Source: Cerioporus squamosus (taxonomy: Eukaryota; Basidiomycota; Agaricomycetes; Polyporales; Polyporaceae). Taken from it: 64,000 nt of DNA. Where the stretch lies: positions 124,001-188,000 of the forward strand of contig JABYQS010000030.1 in assembly GCA_022592435.1 (NCBI GenBank), written 5' to 3'. The notes below the pieces were generated by a model that saw nothing but the letters and a program-made list of their open reading frames with translations, was not told where the DNA came from and searched no databases. The position numbers were made by a program, and so were the translations under genes. How positions within the stretch are numbered: the stretch's first letter is position 1; the number at the start of each line of letters is the position of its first letter. Below are positions 44,466-54,845 of the stretch, in pieces.

Positions 44466-46118
44466 TCACTTACGTCCGATGTGAACAGTGTCTTCATTCA
44501 CACACTCGATCTGCCGCTGCGCCTCCTCGCCTTCCTCCTCCAAGATCTCTGTGAGCTCCCTTCCATGAGGGCCGTCCACGATCCGCCACCAGCAGTGCTT
44601 CCCTATGTAGTAAAGGCGCCTCAATTCATCGCACTTGGAGACGATGTCTTTGTCCATACGCAGCGCATCAATGGCAGGGTCCCCGCTGGGCACGCCCAAG
44701 ACATCCCTGTCGGGCGCCATATCTCCGACCGCCAGGTATTGCAGCGAAGGTATCGCGCGGGCCAGCATGCACGGCAATGCGATCAGAGCCGTCATGCGAC
44801 TGAACTCCCGCTCCTAGCTGTAGTTCCGTGTTCCCCCCTCATAGATATACTGGGTGCCTTGACGCTCTGCAGGAACCAGCACCCGGAGGCACACAAGCGG
44901 CAAGGAACTGAGAATAGCGGGAAGCTTGCTCTGATTCGTCTGTGAGAGAGATATATGAGAATTGAAGGTAAACACATACCAGCCAGGAGAAACCTTCAGA
45001 GCGCGCAAACCGCCGTGCCTTCCACAGTTGCAGCTCCAGGGAACGCAGGCGGGGAGCAGCGGAGGGAATCGCTTTCCAAAAGGCTTGCTCCTCACACGAT
45101 GTCTCCAGAGACCGACTGGTGACGACTTCCGACTCGAGCTCGAGCAAAGGTGCATCGTCACTGGAACGATGGCCATCCGAATCCTGCCACAGGTGACCAC
45201 ATATCTGCAATTGGTCCACGGTGCTGAGGCGCTCAGAGAACCAGCGAACGTCTTGAAATCTCGAGACTATCAGCCTGAGCCTACGGAGCGAGGGCCATTT
45301 CGGACCTTCGCTAGCTCTGAGCTCAGCTCTCGGAGCGAACTGGACAACCAGCGTGGATAGGTTAGGGCAATGCTCGACCACATCCAGGACGTCAGTGGTA
45401 GGCGCGAAGACCTCCAGATGCGGTATCGCTGGAAGTGCCAAGGGCGCAATAGGCGTTGCGGTTGGAGCATGACCTGCTGCTGGTAAAGACCACATAACGT
45501 GACCGAGTGAAGTTGGCGAAAAGATGATAGGGCGGAAATGAGGGGTGACAGTGTCTTGGTAATGTTCTCGTTCTGGAGAGGCAAGTCTCCCCAACGGTAA
45601 TAGGAAAGCGTGAGCCGTGCAAGGCGACTGCTTGCGAAGGAATCGAAGACGTGAAGTGATGAGTCGGCCACGGAGAAGAGTTTAAGTTTGACAAGACCGG
45701 TGAGCGAGCGTATAGCGTCCATGATACGAGGGTCGCGTTCGATGCACAGTTGGAAGCACTCGAACCGGAGCTTGCGCAGGTTGCGTGCTTGGAGGAGGAT
45801 GTCTCCAATGAGATGCGCGGCCTGCAAGGAGTTGCTCACGTATCGGTCTGGGTGTGCGCTGAGTATGAGAACCGATTCGTCAATTCTCAACCACTCCAAA
45901 AAACGTCCCCGAGGAGTGCCATCAGGTAAAACCGCCATGAGATAGGCATGGAACTGTCGCAGTGGGTTAGAGAATTTGCAATCGATGCGGGAGGCGATGC
46001 GAGGTCCGGCGAAAGTGTACGCCCGTTTCGAGGTGAGAGACACATTCAGCGCATCTTTCCCATGTAGAGTTGCAAATATGGCGAGGAGAACGTCGTTGTT
46101 GAGTAAGGTGAGGCTCAT
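44466..46118 (-). CDS. F-box/LRR-like protein with an in-frame TAG
   Basis: Exons 46118-45494, 45428-44980 and from 44939 downward encode an F-box protein. The N terminus MSLTLLNNDVLLAIFATLHG with DALNVSLTSKRAYTFAGPRI is a degenerate F-box. Leucine-rich segments follow (ARNLRKLRFECFQLCIE, HCPNLSTLVVQFAP, WPSLRRLRLIVSRF, APRLRSLELQLW). An in-frame TAG at 44816-44814 interrupts the third exon just before REFSRMTALIALPCMLARAI and SLQYLAVGDMAPDR, which continue in the same frame to 44466 and are clearly part of the protein. Either the TAG is a nonsense change or a weak intron ending at that TAG removes it. A possible donor (gtaagt) near the end may add a short last exon. F-box proteins recruit substrates to SCF ubiquitin ligases. 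The gene is divergent from the kinase, sharing about 200 bases of promoter. Confidence 0.7.
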
Positions 46119-46319
46119 GCGTAGTGGTAGTGCTAAGCAGTGAGCTCTACAGATGAGGGGCGTTACTGATATAAGTGCCCGATACTGACATGTAACATGA
46201 AGTTAGAGTACCAGTTTCCCCTCTTCCATCCTCCGCCACCTAGTTACCTGCGGCCATCACCATGCGCGAGTCCACGTCCAGTCTCTCCACGGCCGACGGA
46301 GGCAGCGACAACATCGAGA

Positions 46320-47967
46320 ATGTGCCATCCACGGTTCCCTATTGTTTTCTTCGACGCGTGCGAACTCTTTCAAGAGGATCTCGCTCTTTATCGTCCCGGA
46401 TATTTCCATCCCGTCTCTCTCAAAGACATCATCCGACCTGACGCTGTGAGCTCCGCATCTCGCACCCAGGGTGCACCTCGTGGCTATCGCATACTGCACA
46501 AACTTGGCGCAGGAGGAGAGGCGACCGTCTGGCTTGCTCAGGAGCTAGACAACCTCGAGTGAGTGTTATTGCATGTTTATCGAAGAGATCACTTAAAATA
46601 CGGCTTCCCAATTGTCGCAGTCGAGCAGTGTCGCTCAAAATCTATTCTGCGCACTGTACCTCTGCTGGGGAACGTGAAGCGCGTGCTCTGAAGGCCAGCA
46701 TGGTGTCGCCGAATACACCTGGTTCCCGGCATATAATCTCGCTGCTCGACGACTTCACCATCTCCGGTCCCAATGGTACGCACAGGGTACATGTTACCGA
46801 TGTGGTGATGCCCTTGGTGTCTTGCCCGCTACCTGCCAGTTGGAAGAGGGAGGTTGTGCGGGAGCTGGCGCGAGGACTTGCCCACGTACACCATTGTGGC
46901 TTCGTACACGGCGGTCCGTTTATGCTTGACACCTTCCCCTACACTGACAGGATTGTCCTGATGGTTTGTGACTCGCCCAGATATTCATGCCAGGAACGTC
47001 GGCTACACCATGCCGTCCCGATTTGCCGACTCAGAGAGCCATATAGATGTCACGATGCAGGCCCTCTCCCTTATGATGTGACAATGGTGATCCCAGAAGA
47101 TCCTGCAAGGACAGCCCCTCCTTGCCTGCTTGCCTTCTGACTCCGTGCTCTCGCTTTCCGTTTACGAGGAGTACGGCGGCTTGAAGGCGCACCAGGATGT
47201 GAGGTTGTACAACTTTGGAAATGGTACGTGCATACGCACTCATCTCGATTTGCCCTACTTATATGACGTGCGTACTACTGCAAAGCTCGGCGAGTGGGAG
47301 AGGGAGGTCACACAGATGACGTCCGCTGGGCATGCCCGCCTCCAGAAGCTGCATTTGCATACTATGGATGTGGCGGACTCCATGTGCTCCCTACGATGGC
47401 CAGCGATATATGGTGCCTTGGTGCATTGGCAAGTCTCGTGTATACTCCTGCTAGCGTCTCGCATCGTGTAAGACTCATGTGGTGACCGCAGATCATTCGG
47501 ATCTTCACAAACAAGACAGTCCTCGAAGACAACACCCTCGGGGCCCTTCTCGACCAGGCGAAGTTGGATGGTGCCATTCCCTCCGCCTGGCGTGAATACT
47601 GGGACACTGCGCCTCTACGCGAACGGAGCGGTATTTGTCGCGTTTCTCGGCATCTCATTGCCTGAGTGACTACTCATTGTAAACCTTGCACGCAGATCAA
47701 ATCATGCCGGAGAACGCTGATGTCGAATGGACCCAGCGGCGTGACGGCTTCATGCAGAAGAACCCTGATTTTGACGCTGCGGAGGTAGATCTCCTCATCC
47801 CATTGCTGCGTCGGATGGTCGCGGGGGATCCTGATGCGTGCCCTTCGGCGGACGAGGTTATTGCCCATCCTTGGTTCGTCGATGGCCGCCTTGAGCAGGC
47901 TCCAAACCACGACACTTCCGCCACCGCGCAGGATGAACACGCTTCGAGTCTAAAGCAGACTGCGTAA
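46320..47967 (+). CDS. SRPK-like (CMGC) protein kinase, possible pseudokinase
   Basis: Seven exons (46320-46558, 46621-46913, 46981-47048, 47097-47223, 47286-47437, 47492-47630, 47696-47967) give 429 residues with consistent phases. The N-terminal LYRPGYFHPVSLKDI is typical of SRPK-like kinases of agaricomycetes. The glycine-rich loop is LGAGGEATVWLAQ and the ATP-binding Lys lies in RAVSLKIY. The catalytic loop is HGDIHARN, formed across intron 2. The position of the DFG motif reads YNFGNA across intron 4, so the metal-binding Asp is replaced by Asn. The C lobe has PEAAF, ASDIWCLGAL and the ending SADEVIAHPWFVDG. Intron 3 is only 48 nt but contains two stops and must be spliced. The start is uncertain; the frame is open upstream to 46197, and an alternative ATG at 46262 lies in another frame. 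SRPKs phosphorylate SR-type splicing factors; activity here is doubtful. Confidence 0.75.
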
Positions 47968-48378
47968 GTACGCCGTTCAGCCGTTCCCACTCCAACGAAC
48001 GTCCAGCGACCCACTGGTGTCAAGCGTGAAGAGGAGAACTCGTCGTGAATCGCAGGAGGTTCACGCCGAAGAGCGCAACGGGAGAAAGCCTCGATTGCTG
48101 AGCTTTCGCTGTAAAGGTCGCCTTCTGCATCTATAACTTGCAGTGCAGTTCAAGCTGCCTTCGCGCATGGAAGCTCGTGGTGAAGGTCTTGTCGCGACCC
48201 AGTTCCTTCCGCCAATCTGCGGACAAGGCGTATATCGAAGGCTCAGAAGTCACACAAGCAACGACGGCTCGCTGCGAAGTTTACGATTTGCAAGATGGAA
48301 ATCAACCGTATACTACGCCGAGAAACACTGCAGCTACAAGTACTAGTACATATGATAATGTTTCCTTCACTATGTGCT
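47968..48378. other. intergenic stretch between the kinase and MDR D1
   Basis: The kinase and D1 converge here. No gene signal was found. Confidence 0.45.
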
Positions 48379-49734
48379 TCAGGGAGTCTCCTGAGGACGC
48401 GCGATGAGCTTTGTCCCGCTAACCTTGTTCTGCTTAATGCGCTCAAGACCATCCGGGATGCCTGCCAGGCCGTTCGGGAGAACCTCCACGTTGTTCGGCT
48501 GTGAACAGTGAGACGCGTACGTCCCGTCAGCGACACGCAGCCCAGCACGCTTGCACTGATAGTGACAGCACGCACCACGATGACCCCGGTCCGCAGCCAC
48601 TCGGTGAGCCTGCTGTAGAACTGCACGCCAATCTCCCTGTTCTCGGGCATGTGCACATTGGCGAGGCCGTACACGACCCGCTTGCTGTCCGCCGCCGCCG
48701 CCGTCGCCTTCTTCTCCGCCGGGATCCGGTCCTCGAGCACGATGATGAGCGTGCCACCCGGAGCGAGCGCGTCGTACGCGAGTGCCTGGGTGTCCTCGAG
48801 CGAGATCGCGTCGTAGACGTACTCGACGGGCTTTCCGCCCGCGATCTTCTGCACCTCGCTGAGGATGGTTGACGCGGGGAGGGAGCGATCGAGCACGGCT
48901 GTCGCGCCGAGAGATTTCAGGAGGCCTTCGTTGTGCGGCGACGCCGTTGCAATGATGGGCGAGTACCCGGAGAACTTCGCAACCTGGATAGCTGGAGTGC
49001 GGGTCCCTGTATGTGAGCGATGCATTCCCGGTCGCAGTCAAGTCTGTGCACGCGAACGCACCATACTGGCCGACAGAGGACGCGCCGCCGAGGATGAACG
49101 CGGGCTTGCCTGCGTACTTGGTTGTGCCGCCCTCTTCCCACGGCGCGGTGAAGTTGGCGGTCTCGCTCTTGCTCTTCGGGTTGTGATTGAAGTTCAGGAT
49201 GAGCACAGTAGCGAGTCCGAGTGGGACTGAAGCCGCTTGGTCGAACGAGATGTTCTCTGGGATCTAAGGAAGGAACCATGGTGAGTTACGTGATAAGCCT
49301 GCCGGGCAGGACCCTGGACGACACGACGCACCTTAGCAGTGATTTCGGCGGGTACGAGCGTGTACTGCTGGAACGTCGCATACTGCTTTTCAAAGTACCC
49401 CTGGAAGAGACTGCATACCACGTAGGGTGAGTTATATGAGCTGCATTCATGTTCACTGCGTGTACGAGTACTGTACTCACACCTTGTCGCCCGGCGCGAC
49501 GTTTGTGACCTCCGCACCCACGCGCTCGACGACGCCCGCCGCGTCCGTGCCAACAATGGCTGGGTATTCCTGCAATAGAATGCCATACGTGTGGATCTTC
49601 CAGTCCACCGGGTTGAGTGCAGTTGCGTGGATCTTCACGAGGACCTCCTTCGGGCCGGGCTCGTACAGCGGCGCCTCGCCAATCTTGAAGGGGGCCTGCT
49701 TCTCGGGGATGTAGAGAGCTTTCTGGGTCGGCAT
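48379..49734 (-). CDS. CipB-like MDR oxidoreductase, copy D1
   Basis: Exons 49734-49481, 49410-49332, 49263-49062, 48991-48576 and 48498-48379 give 356 residues, all in frame. It begins MPTQKALYIPEKQAPFKIGE and carries PGPKEVLVKIHATALNPVDW, GTDAAGVVERVG, IPENISFDQAASVPLGLAT and GGASSVGQY at about residues 170-178. The tail is PNNVEVLPNGLAGIP to RPQETP. D1 and D2 are a direct tandem pair, about 730 bases apart, in the same orientation. They are the most similar pair in the window, with D1 slightly longer in exons 3 and 4. No lesion is seen. Confidence 0.9.
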
Positions 49735-49810
49735 TGCGGAGCAGGAATCGGTGGGAGAGGGTCGGATGGAGTGAGCCTCAGAGTGCGAGGACTACGATCG
49801 CAGGCCCCTG

Positions 49811-49819
49811 ATTATATAC
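49811..49819 (-). promoter_or_regulatory. TATA-like element of MDR gene D1
   Basis: attatatac lies about 80 bases before the D1 start and is followed by cgcgctgctag. The D2 promoter has the related string tatatatacgccgctag at the same place, so the core promoter was duplicated with the gene. Confidence 0.55.
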
Positions 49820-49869
49820 GCGCTGCTAGGCCCTGGCACGAGTCCAGTACGCAATGATGGCCAATTCGT

Positions 49870-50468
49870 CTCTGCGCATCATCTCCTCGTTCGATGTCGT
49901 TCGAACTCCTTAGCATGTATGGCGTACTAGCACTAGGCTGTTGCCGGGAGCTGAAATTGAATGTGCTTACCAATTCATCTCTGCCCGATGTCGGTATCTG
50001 GCGATGGCTCGGAGTTACTGAGCTCTTTGGGTGGCAATTTCAACGCGGTTGTCTGCCAGACTTTTCATGTCGCGGGAGTTGTGGGCTGAGCATTGGATGG
50101 CCGTACGTAGTGGCGACGGCGGCTGGCAGACGATCGAGGACAAGACGAGGAGCGGATGAAGTGTCGTCTCAGACTGAGTCGGTCTTCTCCGGACGGGCCG
50201 GAATCCCGACAATGTCGGGACGCACTGACGCAGGACTCGAGGACCTTGGCTCGCAACCGCATCATCGAAGTAGCTGAGTAGATTCCTAGTATGCTCTTTG
50301 GCATCTCGTTCGACTCTCATCAAGAGGTGGTTCTTGATGCCGAATTGATTCCGAGTGCCGCGGTTGCATGAATGCGAAATCGAAGGTCGAGTGACTATAA
50401 TACTACATTGAGAAACAGGTACAAATACAGATCACAATGTCCCCTTCATTCTGTGTGCTTCACGGGCT
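49870..50468. other. intergenic stretch between D1 and D2
   Basis: This is the upstream flank of D1 and downstream flank of D2. Parts of it resemble the flank of D2 at 51.9-52.3 kb, consistent with tandem duplication. No gene is seen. Confidence 0.45.
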
Positions 50469-51790
50469 TCACGGAGTCTCCTGAGGACGCGCGATGAGTT
50501 TCGTCCCGCTGACCTTGTTTTGCTTCATGCGCTCAAGGCCATCCGGGATCCCCGCAAGGCCATTCGGAAGCACCTCAACCTTGTTCGGCTGTGGAATATC
50601 GTCAGCCACCTGCACCACGCACGCACACAGACCTAGCAGCAGTACGTACCACGATGACCCCGGTCCGCAGCCACTCAGAGAGCCTGCTGTAGATCTGCAC
50701 GCCGACCTCTCTGTTCTCGGGTGTGACCACGCTGCCAAAGGCGTGCACGACCGTCTTCTTGTCCTCCGCCTTCTTCTTCTCCGCCGGAACCTTCTCGTCG
50801 AGCACGATGATGAGCGTGCCGCCCGGAGCGAGCACATCGTATGCGATCGCCTGGGTGTCCTCGAGCGAGATCGCGTCGTAGACGTACTCGACGGGCTTGC
50901 CGCCCGTGAGCTTCTGGACCTCACTGACGATGGTCGATGCGGGGAGCGAGCGGTCGATAACAGCGGTCGCGCCGAGTGACTTCAGGAGCCCCTCGTTGTG
51001 TGGCGACGCGGTCGCGATGATGGGCGAGTATCCTGAAAGCTTGGCAACCTGGATAGCTGGAGGGCGCAAAATCGCATATGAGCAACGCGTTCCAGCCGAG
51101 TCATCACCGTGCAAGTGAACGCACCATACTGGCCGACAGAAGACGCGCCGCCGAGGATGAACGCGGGCTTGCCTGCATACTTGGTCGTGCCGCCCTCCTC
51201 CCAGGGCGCGGTGAAGTTGGCGGTTTTGCCCTGTGGGTTATGGTTGAAGTTCGGGATGAGAACCGTAGCGAGCGCGAGGGGCACCGAAGCCGCCTGGTCG
51301 AACGAGATGTTGTCTGGGATCTATTTGGGAGCCTGCGTGAGCTGCGTGATCCATGCCGGACAGGACGACACAACGCACCTTAGCAGTGATCTCAGCGGGG
51401 ACGAGCGTGTACTGCTGGAAGGTTGCGTACTTGTTCTCGAACCATCCCTGGAACAAGCTAATTCAGGCGTGTCAGCTCGGCTTGCTCAAGATATCGCGCG
51501 TACACGCCGAATGATCGAGAGCATCGCGCTACTCACACCTTGTCGCCCTTCGCGACGTTCGTGACCTCCGCGCCGACGCGCTCGACGACGCCCGCCGCGT
51601 CCGTGCCCAGGATGAACGGGTAGTCCTTCACGAAGTAGGCGTACGTGTGGATCTTCCAGTCCACCGGGTTGAGTGCGGTCGCGAAGATTTTCACAAGGAC
51701 CTCCTTGGGGCCGGGCTCGTACAGCGGTGCCTCGCCGATCTTGAACGGGGCTTGCTTCTCGGGGATGTAGAGAGCCTTCTGGGTCGACAT
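50469..51790 (-). CDS. CipB-like MDR oxidoreductase, copy D2
   Basis: Exons 51790-51537, 51457-51379, 51320-51125, 51056-50650 and 50588-50469 give 351 residues, all in frame with GT-AG borders. It begins MSTQKALYIPEKQAPFKIGE and shows GTDAAGVVERVG, IPDNISFDQAASVPLALAT and the Rossmann motif GGASSVGQY at about residues 168-176. Exon lengths 254, 79 and 120 are shared with D1; exons 3 and 4 are each a few codons shorter. The splice donors and acceptors are nearly the same words as in D1. The gene is intact. Confidence 0.9.
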
Positions 51791-51877
51791 TGCTGGCTAA
51801 ACAAGACGTTAACGAGGAATTTAGGGAGTGGGAATAGGGTGCAAGGACAGTGGGAAGGGTACGATCGCAGGATGTGC

Positions 51878-51888
51878 GGTATATATAC
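51878..51888 (-). promoter_or_regulatory. TATA-like element of MDR gene D2
   Basis: A tatatata-type run lies about 90 bases before the D2 start codon. It shares its downstream flank (cgccgctag) with the D1 promoter (cgcgctgctag). Confidence 0.55.
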
Positions 51889-51899
51889 GCCGCTAGTCA

Positions 51900-52758
51900 G
51901 CACATACGAGTTCGGCAGATGACGTTGGTCGCTGAGCGCGATCGCGATCTTCTCAGTCGACGCCGTTCGGGCTTCGGATGGCGCACCAATACTACACTGC
52001 TGCGAGCTGAGAGTGTGCTTACCAAGCCGAGGTCTGGGAGATTCTGGGATGGGTAGGATCATTCATCCAAGTACTGTACTTACTGAGGTAGGATCTCACG
52101 CTGGCTCAGTGTTGACTAAGCTCTTCACCCATATGCCGCATTATTGGCATAACGCCGAGGACTCGGAAATGCATGTGGATGACAGCGCTGCGAATGCGTT
52201 CCGCGGTTGCCCAGAATAAGTACTACCCAGAGGAACGTCCGTGACAGTTGAGAGGAGGACCGAGGACGGCCAGCGTGAGATAAGATAAGATAAGATGATC
52301 GAGCATCGGCTTTCATGTGGGTTCACGCAACGCTTGGCCTGCTCGACGAAACCTTCTAGTAAGTAGTACTACGGCCTATGGTAAGTACTGTAGTATCGAC
52401 CATACCACGATGCCGCAAGACCGTATGACAAAGTGAGCGTCGTCCGTTCTGCTTTAGCCTTTGTGGGCTCACGGCCTCCAGGGTCCTACTAATAACGGGG
52501 CCATATCCGACACGCTAAAGGACCGTCTGGGCCGCAGTATGACCCACACGGTACCCCCGAAGCAACCGCATCGACTTCGCCTATAGCCTAAGTGGTCCTC
52601 GATATCGTACAGCCAGCACTGGCACAACCAACGCCGATGAAATCACTCCTACATACATATCAATACACGCCTTCACACACAAGCACGACTTCTTCCGCAC
52701 TGCAATCCACTTCCAGTCCGCACCACATCAGCAGCGCGAGTCTCCGCCACCTCGATTC
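51900..52758. other. intergenic stretch between D2 and the mutarotase
   Basis: No supported gene. It contains the gataa repeat at about 52278-52295 and short gtactac-like words. The mutarotase 3' end and the D2 promoter border it. Confidence 0.45.
52278..52295 (+). repeat. tandem gataa repeat
   Basis: Three tandem gataa units lie about 490 bases upstream of D2. GATA is the core recognised by fungal GATA-type nitrogen regulators, so the cluster could bind such a factor; this is inference from the motif only. Confidence 0.5.
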
Positions 52759-54845
52759 TCACGCACTCGACATCGTCGGGGCCTTGTACCACACGTCCAT
52801 GCGGACAAAGTTGTTGTACACCTGGCCCGATGCGAGAAGCGTGTCCTCCCCGCTGGGACCGCGCACACCCGGGTGGATCCACGCCGCCAGTGGTGCGTGG
52901 AACTCCAGGAAAGCAGCAGCTGAAGAGGGGTATCAGCACACACGACGACTGCGAGAGGCAAGCAGGGGAAACCGGGACGCACTGCCGGGGCCGTAGCCGT
53001 CGCCGACGGAGCCTGAGCCACCGTGTATCTTCTTGCGCGCGCCCTTCTCGGGAACGGCGAAGTTGTTCGTGTAGAACTGCACGCCGGGTTCTGCAGAAGC
53101 GGGAGGATTCGGTGAGCGTCGAAAACCAGCATGGCGAAACGCGGCGGGAGATGCTCACGGTTGGTCGCGAAACTGATGCGGAGGCCGCTCTTTGCGCCCG
53201 AGAGGGAGACCACTTCTTCGGACGCGGGGCCGTCGCGCGTGAGTGCGGCGCCGACGAGGTCGAGCTCGGGTTTGAGCTCGGATGCGGGCAGGATCGACGG
53301 CGGGGGCGTGGTTGCGCGCTTTGAGAAGACGTAGAACTCGTCTGCAATGTGCCACTCGTCAGCCTTACCGACTCTCTGGCATGAAGACGAACGCACCGTA
53401 TCCGCTCTCGGGGAACGATTCGCCAATCTTGCCGCTTGTCTTCTCGGCGTGTGCGTGATGGGTGCCTGCTACGGCAAGGAGTGTTCCAGTCGAGAGGCCC
53501 TCTGGGTTGAGCTCGACAATGTTATCGGCCTGATGACATGGTGAGCACACGAGCACGCGACCACTGCATTGAATGATATGCTCTTACGAACCTTGATGTC
53601 GATCTTGTGCTCTTTGACACTGAGGGTCTCCGGGCCCTCTTGCAGCGATGCGTCGAGGTTGAAACCCCAATGCTACGGACGATACGCGATTAGTTCCAGC
53701 ATTCAGGTCGGGGGTGTGGCACATCATATCGGTAGGCCGTTCGGATAGCACAGTTGTCCAATGCATCCTGCCAAATGCATTGTGGTCTCCACAGTCCGAG
53801 TTGACGAGATATCTCTGCCATGCCTCTGAGCGCCCATAACTCGCAAACGGCAACGTCCCTGTGCAAGACACGTCTCGGGGCCCGAGCATTGGCGGCCCGC
53901 GGCCGGTATCCAAACCTTCTCAACAGCTATTACCGCACAAAGCAGCGCTGTTCCCATCCGGGAGCACCCTGAGATGGGAACAAGTACGTTGGGGACATCG
54001 ATGTGGCTCAGGATCCGAGCATAGCATGCTGTGCCATGAAGGGTAGATTTGTTTTGCAACCGAACGATACGAACGGGCGTGTGGACAACCATAGCACGTA
54101 CCTGAGTGAGGTTGATGGGGGTAATCTTGTTCTCGTCCAAGAGCTTTGCGCGGTAAACAAGGACTACACTTCCGAGGTTCCACTCCTTCCCGCCGTCCGG
54201 GGTCTGGTTCGGGGGGCCCTCCGGTTGCGCGAGACCAACGAGAGCCTCGATAAGCAACCTGCCAGGGTATCCCTCCTCCCCGTCCTCGGATATCCTCCTG
54301 AATATAATCGACGTGGGGATGCGCGTCTGGATAGTGGCGAGCTCGGCGGGGGTGAAGAGTTCCGAGGCGGACGGGTCGACGAGAGGCTCCCACACGTACT
54401 GGTCGAAGCCCTTGACACCGCCGTGGAGCGAGACGGTCGGCTTCTCGTTCGCCTTCGGAGAGACGACGGAGTGGATGCCGTCGCGGTCGAGCGCGAACGA
54501 TCCGACCGGAAGACGGTTGGCGTAGCGGCCGATGATAGTGTTCGTGTATTTCTGGGTGATATGGCCCGTGGGGTCTTCGGGACCAATCAGGATGTCGTGT
54601 GTCTGCTCTCGCAATGCAAGTTCATATACTAGACGTTAAGATGTGAGGATGAACGCACCTTGCCATCTGCCTGGACAAAGAGCCTGTGGAGGGTTAGACC
54701 TGCGGGCAGGATCTGCGCTGGATGTCGGTGGCGGTACGAGAAGTGCGTCATAACCTGATGAGCGTACCTCGAGCGCGAGAGATGGGGTCAGAGAAGGAAG
54801 GGTGAGGAGAATCGGAGTGAAGCCCGAGTCTGTGGATGCAGCCAT
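52759..54845 (-). CDS. aldose 1-epimerase (galactose mutarotase), two apparent frameshifts
   Basis: This enzyme interconverts alpha and beta anomers of galactose or glucose and feeds galactokinase. Exons are 54845-54768, 54712-54659, 54602-54102, 53673-53592, one from 53529 to about 53147, 53090-52983 and 52919-52759. Family motifs are EILPAGLTLHRLFVQADGK, GRYANRLPVG, SLHGGVKGFDQYVWEP (catalytic His), HWGFNLDASLQ (second catalytic His), NQPGVQFYTNNF (split by an intron) and LEFHAPLAAWIHP with the likely catalytic Glu. Exon 4 is 82 nt where 81 would keep frame: an AAA run has one base too many before the codons for EGPETLSV. A second one-base shift lies at about 53375, between FVFMPES and VGKADEWHIADEFYVF. 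All else is clean, so these may be consensus errors in a working gene. Intron 3 (428 nt) is unusually long. Confidence 0.85.

Noticed and set aside
1069..51790. MDR array as a biosynthetic gene cluster
   Set aside because: No polyketide synthase, NRPS, terpene cyclase or P450 gene is present between the copies, so a classical cluster is not supported within this window.
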